Shown here one piece after another: positions 55,639 to 64,000 of a stretch of 64,000 bases of DNA. Under the pieces are notes generated by a model. The model did not search any database, was not told where the DNA came from, and saw nothing but the letters and a program-made list of their open reading frames with translations. The first letter of the stretch is position 1. Every line of letters begins with the position of its first letter. Made by a program: the position numbers and the translations under genes. Source of the DNA: Pseudomonas sp. St316 (GTDB lineage Bacteria; Pseudomonadota; Gammaproteobacteria; Pseudomonadales; Pseudomonadaceae); the NCBI RefSeq assembly GCF_018325905.1, contig NZ_AP021901.1, positions 2,976,001 through 3,040,000 of the forward strand, read 5' to 3'.

Positions 55639-57639
55639 TTAATGCGGTGCGCGAGGGATTGTCTTGAGCAGGTCTTCAGGGCTGATGTAGCCGACCACGG
55701 GCTGCGCCGTGCTGCCGGGCAGTGGCAGGTCCAGGATGTGTCCCTTGATCTTGCCGACCACATGCATTTCGCAGGGCTTGCAGTCGAACTTCAGCGTCAG
55801 CACTTCATCCCCGTGTATCAGTTGCATCGGTGCCACTTTGGTGCGCACGCCGGTGACGCCCTTGGCCTGCTTGGGGCAGAGGTTGAACGAGAAGCGCAGG
55901 CAGTGCTTGGTGATCATCACCGGCACTTCGCCGGTCTCCTCGTGGGCCTCGAACGCCGCGTCGATCAGCTTGACGCCGTGACGATGATAGAAGTCGCGGG
56001 CCTTCTGGTTGTAGACGTTGGCCAGGAACGACAGGTGCGATTCCGGGTACACCGGCGGCGGGCTGGTCTCGGCCTTGCGGCCGCCGCGTGGGTGGGCTTG
56101 GATGCGGGCGGCGGTCAGGGCCTCGATGGCTTCGCGACGCAAAGCCTTGAGCTGCGAGTTGGGGATGAAGAACGCCTGGGGCGCATCCAGCTCGATCGCG
56201 GTGGCGTGGTATTCGGTGGTGCCTAGCTGGCCAAGCAGGTCGTGCAACTGCTCCAGGGCCTGTTCCGGCTTGTTGGCCACGCCGAACGGCCCATCCAGGG
56301 CGACGCTGGCGCTGATGCCTTCCTCGCTGGTGGCGGTCAGTTCCAGGCGCGCTTCACGCAGGCGTGCAACCCAGGACAGGCCTATGCGGCGTTCGGAGGA
56401 GGTCTTGAGCAATGCGTGCTGCCAGTTGTGGTCCAGGTTGCGGCTCAACGGGTGGTTGGGGCGCAACTGGTACATGCCGGCCGGCATCTCGTTGGGTTCG
56501 ACGCGGTAGCGGTAACGCTTCTGGCCGTCCTCTTCGAACTCACCCTTGGGCTCGGCGATGTTGGCACGGAAACCGACGACTTCGCGCTTGACCAGCACAT
56601 TGAGGCCGTCGCCGTTGGACAGCGGATCGAAGGTCACTACCTGCAGGTCGCGCTTGCCGACTTTCTCCACCACGCCCACCGGCACGCCGGTAAAGGTCGG
56701 CGAATCGAAGGCGCCAATGTCGATCTTGCGTTCGCTGACGAAATAGTCGGTGCTGCCACGGTGGAAGGTCTTGTCCGGGTCGGGGACGAAGAAGTGCGCG
56801 GTGCGGCCGCTGGACGCGCGGGCCAGGTCCGGACGGTCTTCGAGGACATCGTCCAGGCGCTGGCGGTAATAGGCGGTGATGTTCTTCACATAGCCCATGT
56901 CCTTGTAGCGCCCTTCGATCTTGAATGAGCGCACGCCGGCTTCGACCAGGGCGCGGATGTTGGCGCTCTGGTTGTTGTCTTTCATCGACAGCAGGTGTTT
57001 TTCGTAGGCAACCACCCGGCCCTGGTCGTCTTTTAGGGTGTAGGGCAGGCGACAGGCCTGGGAGCAGTCGCCACGGTTGGCGCTGCGGCCGTTCTGGGCG
57101 TGGGAGATGTTGCACTGGCCGGAAAACGCCACGCACAGCGCGCCGTGGATGAAGAATTCGATGGCCGCGTCGGTCTCATCGGCAATGGCGCGGATTTCCT
57201 GCAGGTTCAGCTCACGGGCCAATACCAGTTGCGAGAAACCCGCCTGGTCGAGGAACTTTGCCCGGGCCAGGGTGCGGATGTCGGTCTGGGTGCTGGCGTG
57301 CAGCTCGATGGGCGGAATATCCAGCTCCATCACCCCCAGGTCCTGGACGATCAGCGCATCGACGCCGGCATCGTACAACTGGTGGATCAGTTGGCGGGCC
57401 GGTTCCAGCTCGTTGTCGTGCAGGATGGTGTTGATCGTGGTGAACACCCGGGCATGGTAGCGATGGGCGAACTCCACCAACTGGGCGATATCGCCCACTT
57501 CGTTGCAAGCGTTGTGACGCGCGCCGAAACTCGGGCCACCGATGTACACGGCGTCAGCGCCATGCAGGATGGCCTCGCGGGCGATGGTCACGTCGCGGGC
57601 GGGGCTGAGCAATTCCAGATGATGTTTGGGCAAGGACAT
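55639..57639 (-). CDS. rlhA: RlhA, 23S rRNA C2501 hydroxylation protein (U32 family)
   Basis: This 666-residue U32 protein closely follows E. coli RlhA (YdcP) over its length, from LELLSPARDVTIAREAILHG to EDLLKTIPRAP. Seen are the U32 cysteine region (GALCVAFSGQCNISH, GDCSQACRLPY) and the C-terminal domain with LCPKQAKG and CKPCEMHV. RlhA is needed for 5-hydroxycytidine in 23S rRNA. It is the third U32 protein in the window, unlike UbiU/UbiV in size and role. Confidence 0.92.
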   Translation of the reverse strand: MSLPKHHLELLSPARDVTIAREAILHGADAVYIGGPSFGARHNACNEVGDIAQLVEFAHRYHARVFTTINTILHDNELEPARQLIHQLYDAGVDALIVQDLGVMELDIPPIELHASTQTDIRTLARAKFLDQAGFSQLVLARELNLQEIRAIADETDAAIEFFIHGALCVAFSGQCNISHAQNGRSANRGDCSQACRLPYTLKDDQGRVVAYEKHLLSMKDNNQSANIRALVEAGVRSFKIEGRYKDMGYVKNITAYYRQRLDDVLEDRPDLARASSGRTAHFFVPDPDKTFHRGSTDYFVSERKIDIGAFDSPTFTGVPVGVVEKVGKRDLQVVTFDPLSNGDGLNVLVKREVVGFRANIAEPKGEFEEDGQKRYRYRVEPNEMPAGMYQLRPNHPLSRNLDHNWQHALLKTSSERRIGLSWVARLREARLELTATSEEGISASVALDGPFGVANKPEQALEQLHDLLGQLGTTEYHATAIELDAPQAFFIPNSQLKALRREAIEALTAARIQAHPRGGRKAETSPPPVYPESHLSFLANVYNQKARDFYHRHGVKLIDAAFEAHEETGEVPVMITKHCLRFSFNLCPKQAKGVTGVRTKVAPMQLIHGDEVLTLKFDCKPCEMHVVGKIKGHILDLPLPGSTAQPVVGYISPEDLLKTIPRAPH

Positions 57640-57757
57640 TTGTTTTTAGTCAGGCTGGTCACGGTCGAAGCGAGCATTGTAGCCGCCAGGCGCCTTGCAG
57701 GCACCTGTGGACTTGGGTTTGCGCGACCTTGACCGATACGCGGCGGTCCCGCGGGGT

Positions 57758-59332
57758 TTACCCAGGTATCGAACCGGCGCTGCACCAACGGTTGCGCCCG
57801 GTGTTCTTGGCCAGGTACAAGAAGGCGTCCGCCGCCTTGATCAGCATGGCTGGGGTTACGTCCTCGCCGCCCGGCTGGCTGGTGGTGATGCCCGCGCTGA
57901 TGGTCACAATGCCCAAGGGGTGATCGCCATGTTCGATGTTCAGGGCCCTGACGGCTTCGAGGATTTGCTGCGCGACCTTGGCGGCACCCGTGCTGTCGGT
58001 GTTGGGCAGCAACACAGTGAACTCTTCGCCGCCATAGCGGACCGCCAGGTCGCCCGGCCTTTTGATGGTCTTGCTGACCGCGGCGGCTATCGCGCGCAGG
58101 CAATCGTCCCCGGCAGCGTGGCCGTATCTGTCGTTGAAACGCTTGAAGTAATCGACGTCGAGCATGATCAATGCGAGGGAAGAACCCTGGCGCTTGGCCA
58201 GGCGAATCTCGTCGGCCAACGCGATGTCCAGCCGCCTGCGGTTGCCCAGCCCGGTCAGGCTGTCGGTCAGCGCCATGTCGCGCATGGTCTGGTGGGCGCT
58301 GCGGATCTGCTTTTCCATGGTCATCCGGTAACGCAACTGGCTCAGCACAATGAGCCCGAAGCCGACGAGGATCACGATCAGGAAAATCAGCACGAAGCTG
58401 GTCTTGAACAGGTCACGGCGCCACGGGGCGATGATGGACTCGCGCGACAATCCGGCTTCTACCACCAGCGGGTAGGTGGTCAGGGCTCGATAGCCATACA
58501 GGCGCTCGGTGTCGTCGACCACGGCCCTGGCCTGCGCGATGCCCTGGTTCGACGTGGGCAGGTAGTTCCTGAAGATCACGCTGTTGACCAGGCTCTTGCC
58601 GATCACTGATTCGACGAAGGGGCGCCGTACCAGGATGGTTCCGCTGCGTGTGGCCAGGACCAGCGCACCCTTGTCGTCGATCTTGAAATCGCCGTAGTAG
58701 TCGACGAAATAACTGACCTTGACCGTTCCGAGCAGCACACCTGCGAACGAGCCATCGGGATTGTTCAAGCGACGGGACACCGGAATGATCAGCTCGTTGG
58801 TGGATCGGCTCTTGATCACTTCGCCGATGCGCACGCCCCGGTCCTCGTGGGTACGGTGATACTGGAAGTAGTCGCGGTCGGCGTTGTTCGCCGTTTCCGG
58901 GATGACTTCCTTGTCCGTTACCAGCCATTGGCCGTCCGGGCCATAGATAAACAACCCATGCAGTTGCGGCATGATGGCGGCCTGTTGCACCAATAGCCTG
59001 TGGATGCGCGGGACGTCCATGTTCTGCAGGCCATCGCCTTCCACCCGTTCACTGAGGGCGGCGGTGACCACATCCACTTGTCGAATGGTATCTTCGGCGT
59101 GCTGGGCCGTCGCCCGTGCCAGGTTCGTCACCGAATCCTGGGCAGAGGCAAAAACGGCGCGGTAATCGCGCCAGGTCCGCCAGCCTTCAACCGCCAGGAA
59201 GGCGATGACGACCACAAGCATGAAACTCACGGTCAGCCGAAATACAGCACCGGCCCGCACAGCCTGCTGGGAGAAGGCTTCATCGGGGCTTTCGATCTTG
59301 GGCTCTGGCTGCTTGCGTCCGAGCATTGACAT
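57758..59332 (-). CDS. Membrane diguanylate cyclase with periplasmic dCACHE sensor
   Basis: This 524-residue protein has helices near residues 32-52 and 300-322 around a dCACHE sensor, then a GGDEF domain. The active site reads YGGEEF, which is functional in the family. An RPGD inhibitory site lies five residues before it, so feedback by c-di-GMP is likely. Its ligand is unknown. Confidence 0.92.
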   Translation of the reverse strand: MSMLGRKQPEPKIESPDEAFSQQAVRAGAVFRLTVSFMLVVVIAFLAVEGWRTWRDYRAVFASAQDSVTNLARATAQHAEDTIRQVDVVTAALSERVEGDGLQNMDVPRIHRLLVQQAAIMPQLHGLFIYGPDGQWLVTDKEVIPETANNADRDYFQYHRTHEDRGVRIGEVIKSRSTNELIIPVSRRLNNPDGSFAGVLLGTVKVSYFVDYYGDFKIDDKGALVLATRSGTILVRRPFVESVIGKSLVNSVIFRNYLPTSNQGIAQARAVVDDTERLYGYRALTTYPLVVEAGLSRESIIAPWRRDLFKTSFVLIFLIVILVGFGLIVLSQLRYRMTMEKQIRSAHQTMRDMALTDSLTGLGNRRRLDIALADEIRLAKRQGSSLALIMLDVDYFKRFNDRYGHAAGDDCLRAIAAAVSKTIKRPGDLAVRYGGEEFTVLLPNTDSTGAAKVAQQILEAVRALNIEHGDHPLGIVTISAGITTSQPGGEDVTPAMLIKAADAFLYLAKNTGRNRWCSAGSIPG

Positions 59333-59702
59333 ATCCTTTCCACGACGGGTCTGCGCCTTTCAGGGCGCAGCCTATCCTATTCGATTTCAGCATGTTAGCT
59401 AACTGCAACGAGGCCGCTGCGGGGGGCGATGTTCATTGAGATGCCACGTTATAAACTAAGGACACAAACGCCCTTTGTTAATGCCAAATACCGATCAGTC
59501 AAACCTATGCTGCTGCCGCAAGGCCTTGTCTGCGCCATTGTGGCGAGGAGTACACACGGAGTTGGGGCACATGGGCTTTTGTGGCGAGGGACAGAGAAAT
59601 GCAGGCCGGCAGCGGTTCACGCTGCCGGTGACGCTGGCATTGGTCGAGGTGAGTGTTAACGCGATCGAGCCGCGGCTAGTCCACTTGCTGGAATGAACAC
59701 GC
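59333..59702. other. Gap without a recognisable gene
   Basis: No convincing ORF, REP doublet or regulatory motif was found in these 370 bp. A short piece of the GTGGCGAGG type repeat lies near 59580. Confidence 0.5.
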
Positions 59703-60605
59703 TTACCTGAAGTATTTGTCGACGTAGGACTGGATTTCCTTGCGCATGAAGCGCCCGGAATCATCGGCCCGCTCTTCCCAGCCGAACACGCACGCGGTGA
59801 CGATGCCATCGAAGCCGGTCTTGGCCAGTTCGCTGAAAAACAGGTCCCAGTCGATCTCGCCCTGGTGCATGTCCATGTGCTGGTGGACGGTGACCTTGGC
59901 ACCGGGCGGGTTGACGATGTAGCGCAGGCCGGACGAGGCCTTGTGGTTGTAGGTGTCGGCGATGTGGACATGGGCGATCATCGACCCGGCCTCGGCGATC
60001 ATGGCTTTCATGTCATCGCCGAAATAGAAGGTGTGCGGCGTGCAATAGAGGAACTTGACGTTGTCCGAGCCGAGGGTCTTGAGCATGTCGAGGGCCGGGT
60101 TAAGGGTCTCGCACCAGTCTTCCGGGTGAGGTTCGACGTTCAGCGTGACGCCTTCTGCCTCCAGGACAGGCACCAGTTCTTCCATCGAGCGCCACCAGGC
60201 CGCTTCGCTCGACTCATGGCTGTGCACGCCACCGCAACAGCTGACTTTATGCCCGCGATCAGGCGATGGCCCGCGGCCAAACTCCGAGTTCATCGTCGTG
60301 CAACCCATTTGCACGGCGATCTGGATGGCCTCCTTCCAGTAGTTCACCGCTGCCCGGCGTTCGTCTTCGTGGGGGCTGGCCCAACGATACATCGGCAGCA
60401 GGGAGGCCAGTTGCAGATCGTGGTCGCGCAGGGCTTTCTTGAATTCGGCGATGCGTGCCTTGTGGGCACGGGGGCGTACCCACCAAGGCAGGAAATCTTC
60501 CCGTGGCGACAACTCCAGGTACTGGTAGCCAAGTTCGGCGGTTTTGCGGCACAGGTCCGGCAGGCTCAGGTGGCGGTGCATGTAGGGGTCAAGAGCGATT
60601 TTCAT
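59703..60605 (-). CDS. Sugar phosphate isomerase/epimerase family protein (TIM barrel)
   Basis: This 300-residue AP-endonuclease-2-type TIM barrel has metal-ligand motifs (LNVEPHPEDW, AHVHIADTYNHKASSG, HQHMDMHQGEIDWD). It resembles proteins of inositol and related polyol pathways (IolH type). It follows the oxidoreductase gene by about 40 nt and belongs to a three-gene catabolic unit. The substrate is unknown. Confidence 0.82.
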   Translation of the reverse strand: MKIALDPYMHRHLSLPDLCRKTAELGYQYLELSPREDFLPWWVRPRAHKARIAEFKKALRDHDLQLASLLPMYRWASPHEDERRAAVNYWKEAIQIAVQMGCTTMNSEFGRGPSPDRGHKVSCCGGVHSHESSEAAWWRSMEELVPVLEAEGVTLNVEPHPEDWCETLNPALDMLKTLGSDNVKFLYCTPHTFYFGDDMKAMIAEAGSMIAHVHIADTYNHKASSGLRYIVNPPGAKVTVHQHMDMHQGEIDWDLFFSELAKTGFDGIVTACVFGWEERADDSGRFMRKEIQSYVDKYFR

Positions 60606-60647
60606 TGTTGTTCTCCGTCAAGTAATGCTCAGTACCGTGGCGAGGGG

Positions 60648-61817
60648 TCAATAGGCGACCCAGATGGAATCCTGATTGGCTGATTCCACGCAGCGTTCGA
60701 CCCAGCGCACGCCTTCCACGCCGGCGTCGATGTCGGGGTAGCGCAGGGCGGCCAGCGCCTCGCTGTCGCCCCGGTTCGCCGCATCCATGGCCAGGGCGAA
60801 GCGGCGATAGAGATTGGACCAGGCTTCGAACAGCCCTTCGGGGTGGCCGCCACCGATGCGGTCGTCCTGCAGCGCGTCGGCGTGCAGGTAGCCCATGCCG
60901 CGTTCCAGGATCTGCGCGGGTTGGCCCTGGATTTCGAGGCTCAGCTGGTTGGGCCGCTCGTCCCACCATTCAAGGCTGGCCCGGGAGCCGATCACGCGGA
61001 TTTTCTGTCCGTGCATGGAACCGGCATTCACGGCGCTGGACCAGACCATGCCCATGGTGCCGCCTTCGTATTCCATCAAGGTGTAGGCGTTGTCTTCCAA
61101 CGGGGCGCGGCTGGCGACGAAGCTCTGTCGGCTGCACATCAAGCGTTTGATCTTGAGATCGGGCAGCATCACCTTGGACAAATACAACGGGTGCGTGCCG
61201 ACATCCCCCAGTACGTAACTGGGCCCGGCTTGGCGCGGGTCGACGCGCCACTGGGTGGCCTGGTTCTGCGCCTCCACCGGTGCGCTGTGAAAACCATGGG
61301 CAAACTGCATGTGCACCATGCGGATCTCGCCCAGTGCCTGCGCCGCGATCATCGTCCGGGCCTGCTCGATCAACTGGTGCCCGGCATAGCCGTAGGTCAA
61401 GCCAACGATGCGTCCCTTGGAGTGCGCCAGGGTGCGCAGCACCTCGGCCTGCTCGAAGGTAAAGCACAGCGGCTTTTCGCAGACCACATGCAGCCCGGCT
61501 TCCAGGGCGGCTCGGGTGATGGCGTAGTGGGTGTCGTTGGGCGTGGCAATCGACACCGCTTCAATTCCATCGGGACGTTGTGCTTCCAGCTCGAACAGGC
61601 TGAGGTAGTCCGAATAGCAGCGCTTGGGGTCGATACCCAGTTGCTCGCCAAAGGCTCGGCCAAGGGCGGGATCGATGTCCAGCGCCGCGGCGACCAATTC
61701 GAAATTCCGGTCGCGCAGGGCGGCCGATCGGTGGATGTAGCCGATCTGGCTGTGCTCGCCGCCACCGACCATGGCCCAACGGATGGGGCGCGTGATTGTT
61801 TTGCTGCCGTTGATCAT
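60648..61817 (-). CDS. Gfo/Idh/MocA family oxidoreductase
   Basis: This 389-residue NAD(P)-dependent dehydrogenase has an N-terminal Rossmann motif (MVGGGEHSQIGYIHR), the family CEKPLCFTFEQAEVL segment (catalytic Lys) and a C-terminal alpha/beta domain. It probably oxidises a sugar or inositol. It is the middle gene of the cluster. Confidence 0.87.
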   Translation of the reverse strand: MINGSKTITRPIRWAMVGGGEHSQIGYIHRSAALRDRNFELVAAALDIDPALGRAFGEQLGIDPKRCYSDYLSLFELEAQRPDGIEAVSIATPNDTHYAITRAALEAGLHVVCEKPLCFTFEQAEVLRTLAHSKGRIVGLTYGYAGHQLIEQARTMIAAQALGEIRMVHMQFAHGFHSAPVEAQNQATQWRVDPRQAGPSYVLGDVGTHPLYLSKVMLPDLKIKRLMCSRQSFVASRAPLEDNAYTLMEYEGGTMGMVWSSAVNAGSMHGQKIRVIGSRASLEWWDERPNQLSLEIQGQPAQILERGMGYLHADALQDDRIGGGHPEGLFEAWSNLYRRFALAMDAANRGDSEALAALRYPDIDAGVEGVRWVERCVESANQDSIWVAY

Positions 61818-61835
61818 GACGTTGTCCTTGTGTGA

Positions 61836-62759
61836 TCAGAAACCGATGCGGGCCAGGTAGGCGCGGCTGGCAGCCACGTCGTCGAGGCTGCTTGCGGCGT
61901 TGCGTGGGTCACGCTCCTGTTCGACGGTGATGCAGCCCACATAACCCAGTTCATGTACGAGGCTGTGCAGTGCCGGGTAATCGATGACGCCACGCCCGAT
62001 AGGGCACATCACGCCGCGGGCGCAGGCGGCGAAGAAACGGATGTGTTCGTTCAGCACCTGGTCGAACACCATCGGGTCGATGTCCTTGAAGTGCAGGTAG
62101 TCCAGGCGGTGGGCGTAGGTGCGCAGCGACGCGACGGGGTCCATGCCCGCGTAATAGAGATGCCCGGTGTCCAGGCACAGCCCGGCGACGTCGTCGGGAA
62201 TGTCGTCTACCAGGCGCGCCAACTCGTCGGCGAACTCGATGTGGCCACCGGCGTGGGGATGGATGACGGCGCGGATGCCGTATTGATGCCAGGCGATGTC
62301 AGCGATGGCGCAGATGTGCGCCATCATCGTGTTCCAGCGCGCATCGTCCAGGCGCGGGGCGCGGTCCGAGTGACCGGCTGCGTAATCGCGCGTCTCGTGG
62401 CCCCAGTCGATGATCACCAGGTAGGGACCGGCAAAGCGTTGGCCGACCTGTCTTTCCATGGCGGGCAACTGCTTGAGCAGTGCGCAGATGTCGTGGGCCT
62501 GGCGCAGCAGTTCAGGCAGGTTGGCGGGGTTGACCAGGTCGTCGAAAATCGTCCCCGCAACCACGTGCAGGCCGTGTTCGGACAAGGCCGAGCCTACGCC
62601 TTCGGCGTCCAGTGGCAAGTAACCATAGGGCCCCAGTTCAATGCCGCGATAACCCGCCTCGGCGGCCTCGCCAAGCACTCGGCGCCACGGTGGCAGGAAC
62701 GGATTCTTGACGTCGTCGACGCCCCAACAGCAGGGCGCTGTGCAGATATGGATCGCCAT
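61836..62759 (-). CDS. Sugar phosphate isomerase/epimerase family protein (TIM barrel, IolE-like)
   Basis: This 307-residue TIM barrel has metal-site motifs AVIHPHAGGHIEF, LCLDTGHLYYAG and LHFKDIDPMVF, as in IolE-type dehydratases and epimerases. It is the first gene of the unit and is divergent from the LacI gene across 127 bp, in which no clear palindromic operator was recognised. Confidence 0.83.
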   Translation of the reverse strand: MAIHICTAPCCWGVDDVKNPFLPPWRRVLGEAAEAGYRGIELGPYGYLPLDAEGVGSALSEHGLHVVAGTIFDDLVNPANLPELLRQAHDICALLKQLPAMERQVGQRFAGPYLVIIDWGHETRDYAAGHSDRAPRLDDARWNTMMAHICAIADIAWHQYGIRAVIHPHAGGHIEFADELARLVDDIPDDVAGLCLDTGHLYYAGMDPVASLRTYAHRLDYLHFKDIDPMVFDQVLNEHIRFFAACARGVMCPIGRGVIDYPALHSLVHELGYVGCITVEQERDPRNAASSLDDVAASRAYLARIGF

Positions 62760-62886
62760 GGAGGTACTCCGCCGTGTTTATTGTTATGGGCTGGGCCTGA
62801 TGCTATTGCGTTGCCGGGAAGGGGGCCATGGGGTGTTGGCTTAATCTGTCAAAACCCCTCATGATGCCCCTAAGAGGTGTCAAGAC

Positions 62887-63942
62887 ATGTCAGAAAAGCC
62901 ACGCCGAATGCTTCGCCCCACCATGGCCGATGTCGCCCGGGAAGCCGGCGTCAGCCTGTCTACCGTCGACCGGGTGCTGAACCTGCGCGCTGATGTGCGC
63001 GCCGACACCGCCCAGCGCATTGCCGCGGCGGCCGCGCGGTTGGGGTTCCATGCCAAGGGCGTTATCGAGCAGCGGGTGCTCAACGACCGCCCGACCTTGC
63101 GGCTTGGCTTCCTGTTGCAGAAAAGCGGCGTGCCTTTTTACCAAGGACTTGCCCACGCGTTGTCGGATGCTGCCGCGACCTGCACGCGAGCACGGATTCG
63201 CGTGGTCATCGGCTACTTGGACGACCTCGACCCGGTCATCGTGGCGCAACGCATCCTGGCCCTGCGCGATCAAGTGGACGGGCTGGGTGTGGTGGCGGTG
63301 GATCATCCCCGGGTCCGAGAGGCGGTTGCGCAATTGCGCGAGACAGGTGTTTCGGTGGTGGCGCTGTTGTCGGAGTTGTCCAGCGCCAGCGGCACGGGGT
63401 ATGTCGGGTTGGACAATCGACTCACGGGCCGCACGGCAGGCTGGTTCATCAGCCGTCTGGCGAGGCAACCCGGGGCGGTGGCGGTGATGCTCAGCAGCCA
63501 GCGTTTCCAGTGCCAGGAATTGTGTGAGCTGAGCTTTCGCAGTTATCTGGCCGAGCACTCCAGCGAATGGGAGCTGCTCGCATCGCGCCTGACGCTGGAG
63601 GACGATGAGTTCGCGTATGGCAACACGTTGGACTTGCTCAGCGCAGAGCCTGACCTGGTGGGGCTTTACGTGGCCGGTGGTGGCATCGCCGGCGTGTTGC
63701 GGGCCTTGCGCAGCCTCCAGGACCAGCAGATTCGCTTGCCCGTGGTGGTGTGCCACGACTTGACGCCGTTGACACGCGAGGCGTTGAAGACGGGGCTGGT
63801 CCAGGCGGTGCTGTCCCATCCCGTCGTGACCATGGCCGAACAGGCAGTCCAAGCCCTGCTCGAAGCGGCCACTGCTACGCTGCCTGGCCCGGCGCCGAGG
63901 CGGGTGGTGCCGCTTCAGATTGATGTATCAGAAAGCGTATAG
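62887..63942 (+). CDS. LacI family transcriptional regulator
   Basis: This 351-residue repressor has an N-terminal helix-turn-helix (TMADVAREAGVSLSTVDRVL) and a periplasmic-binding-protein-like effector domain (about 65-350). It is divergent from the sugar cluster and is its probable regulator. Nothing recognisable follows in the last 58 bp of the window. Confidence 0.9.
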   Translation: MSEKPRRMLRPTMADVAREAGVSLSTVDRVLNLRADVRADTAQRIAAAAARLGFHAKGVIEQRVLNDRPTLRLGFLLQKSGVPFYQGLAHALSDAAATCTRARIRVVIGYLDDLDPVIVAQRILALRDQVDGLGVVAVDHPRVREAVAQLRETGVSVVALLSELSSASGTGYVGLDNRLTGRTAGWFISRLARQPGAVAVMLSSQRFQCQELCELSFRSYLAEHSSEWELLASRLTLEDDEFAYGNTLDLLSAEPDLVGLYVAGGGIAGVLRALRSLQDQQIRLPVVVCHDLTPLTREALKTGLVQAVLSHPVVTMAEQAVQALLEAATATLPGPAPRRVVPLQIDVSESV

Positions 63943-64000
63943 CGAAACATTCGAGCCGGTTTATTCATCCTGCGAACTGAGCATCGTGACCACTAAGCGA

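Noticed and set aside
59429..59696. Short ORFs in the gap before the sugar cluster
   Set aside because: No ribosome site, no family features, and composition like that of non-coding DNA.
62760..62886. Search for a LacI operator between the divergent genes
   Set aside because: Only short palindromes such as GACATGTC at the start codon were seen, not a convincing 14-20 bp LacI-type site.

Overview
The window comes from the chromosome of a fluorescent pseudomonad, most likely the Pseudomonas fluorescens group. The evidence is high GC, pseudomonad-type REP hairpins (GTGGGAGCGAGC...GCTCGCTCCCAC) in many intergenic regions, and gene orders typical of denitrifying pseudomonads (nirSMCFDLGHJEN, nirQOP, norCBD, narXL, narK1K2GHJI-moaA). 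Species was not determined. No rRNA, tRNA, CRISPR array, integrase or complete transposon was seen.

Layout. 1-0.9 kb: 3' part of a porin. 1-10.3 kb (minus): cytochrome cd1 nitrite reductase operon with the complete heme d1 pathway. 10.5-16.2 kb (plus): nirQOP and norCBD, the NO reductase and its maturation genes. 16.2-21.8 kb: NO sensing and defence (dnrP-like gene, dnr, nnrS, a CopD-like membrane protein, dnrN/ytfE, norR). 22.1-27.6 kb: pdxH, moaB-moeA, then ubiU-ubiV-ubiT (oxygen-independent ubiquinone synthesis) and a DGC-domain gene. 28.4-31.7 kb (minus): a second Dnr-type regulator and narL-narX. 32.0-43.5 kb (plus): narK1-narK2-narG-narH-narJ-narI-PPIase-moaA. 43.5-44.8 kb: a 179-bp tandem REPIN array. 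44.9-47.8 kb: class III ribonucleotide reductase. 48-49.6 kb: chemoreceptor. 49.7-52.9 kb (minus): FtrABCD-like ferrous iron uptake with a frameshift in ftrD. 53-59.3 kb: DUF3079 protein, M20 dipeptidase, RlhA and a diguanylate cyclase. 59.7-63.9 kb: a small sugar/polyol catabolic cluster with a divergent LacI regulator.

From 1 to about 48 kb the genes form one anaerobic-respiration block: nitrate to nitrite (Nar), nitrite to NO (NirS), NO to N2O (NorCB), with cofactor genes (heme d1, molybdenum cofactor, anaerobic ubiquinone) and anaerobic dNTP synthesis. No nos genes lie in the window. ANR/DNR boxes of the TTGA-N6-TCAA type precede nirS/nirQ, norC, narK1, ubiU, nrdD and the DUF3079 gene. 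In four of these a -10-like hexamer lies at the distance expected for a class II FNR-type promoter.

The most interesting signals are: (i) two triplets of GGT-N7-ACC NorR-type sites with nearly identical geometry relative to sigma-54 promoters, one for dnrN and one pointing at dnr, which implies that NorR directly controls dnr; (ii) a class III ribonucleotide reductase whose glycyl-radical segment (RVMGY) is encoded by a separate 53-codon gene between nrdD and nrdG; (iii) a seven-copy tandem REPIN array; (iv) an ANR-type promoter in front of a four-cysteine DUF3079 protein; (v) a perfect 24-bp palindrome containing an ANR box in front of ubiUVT.
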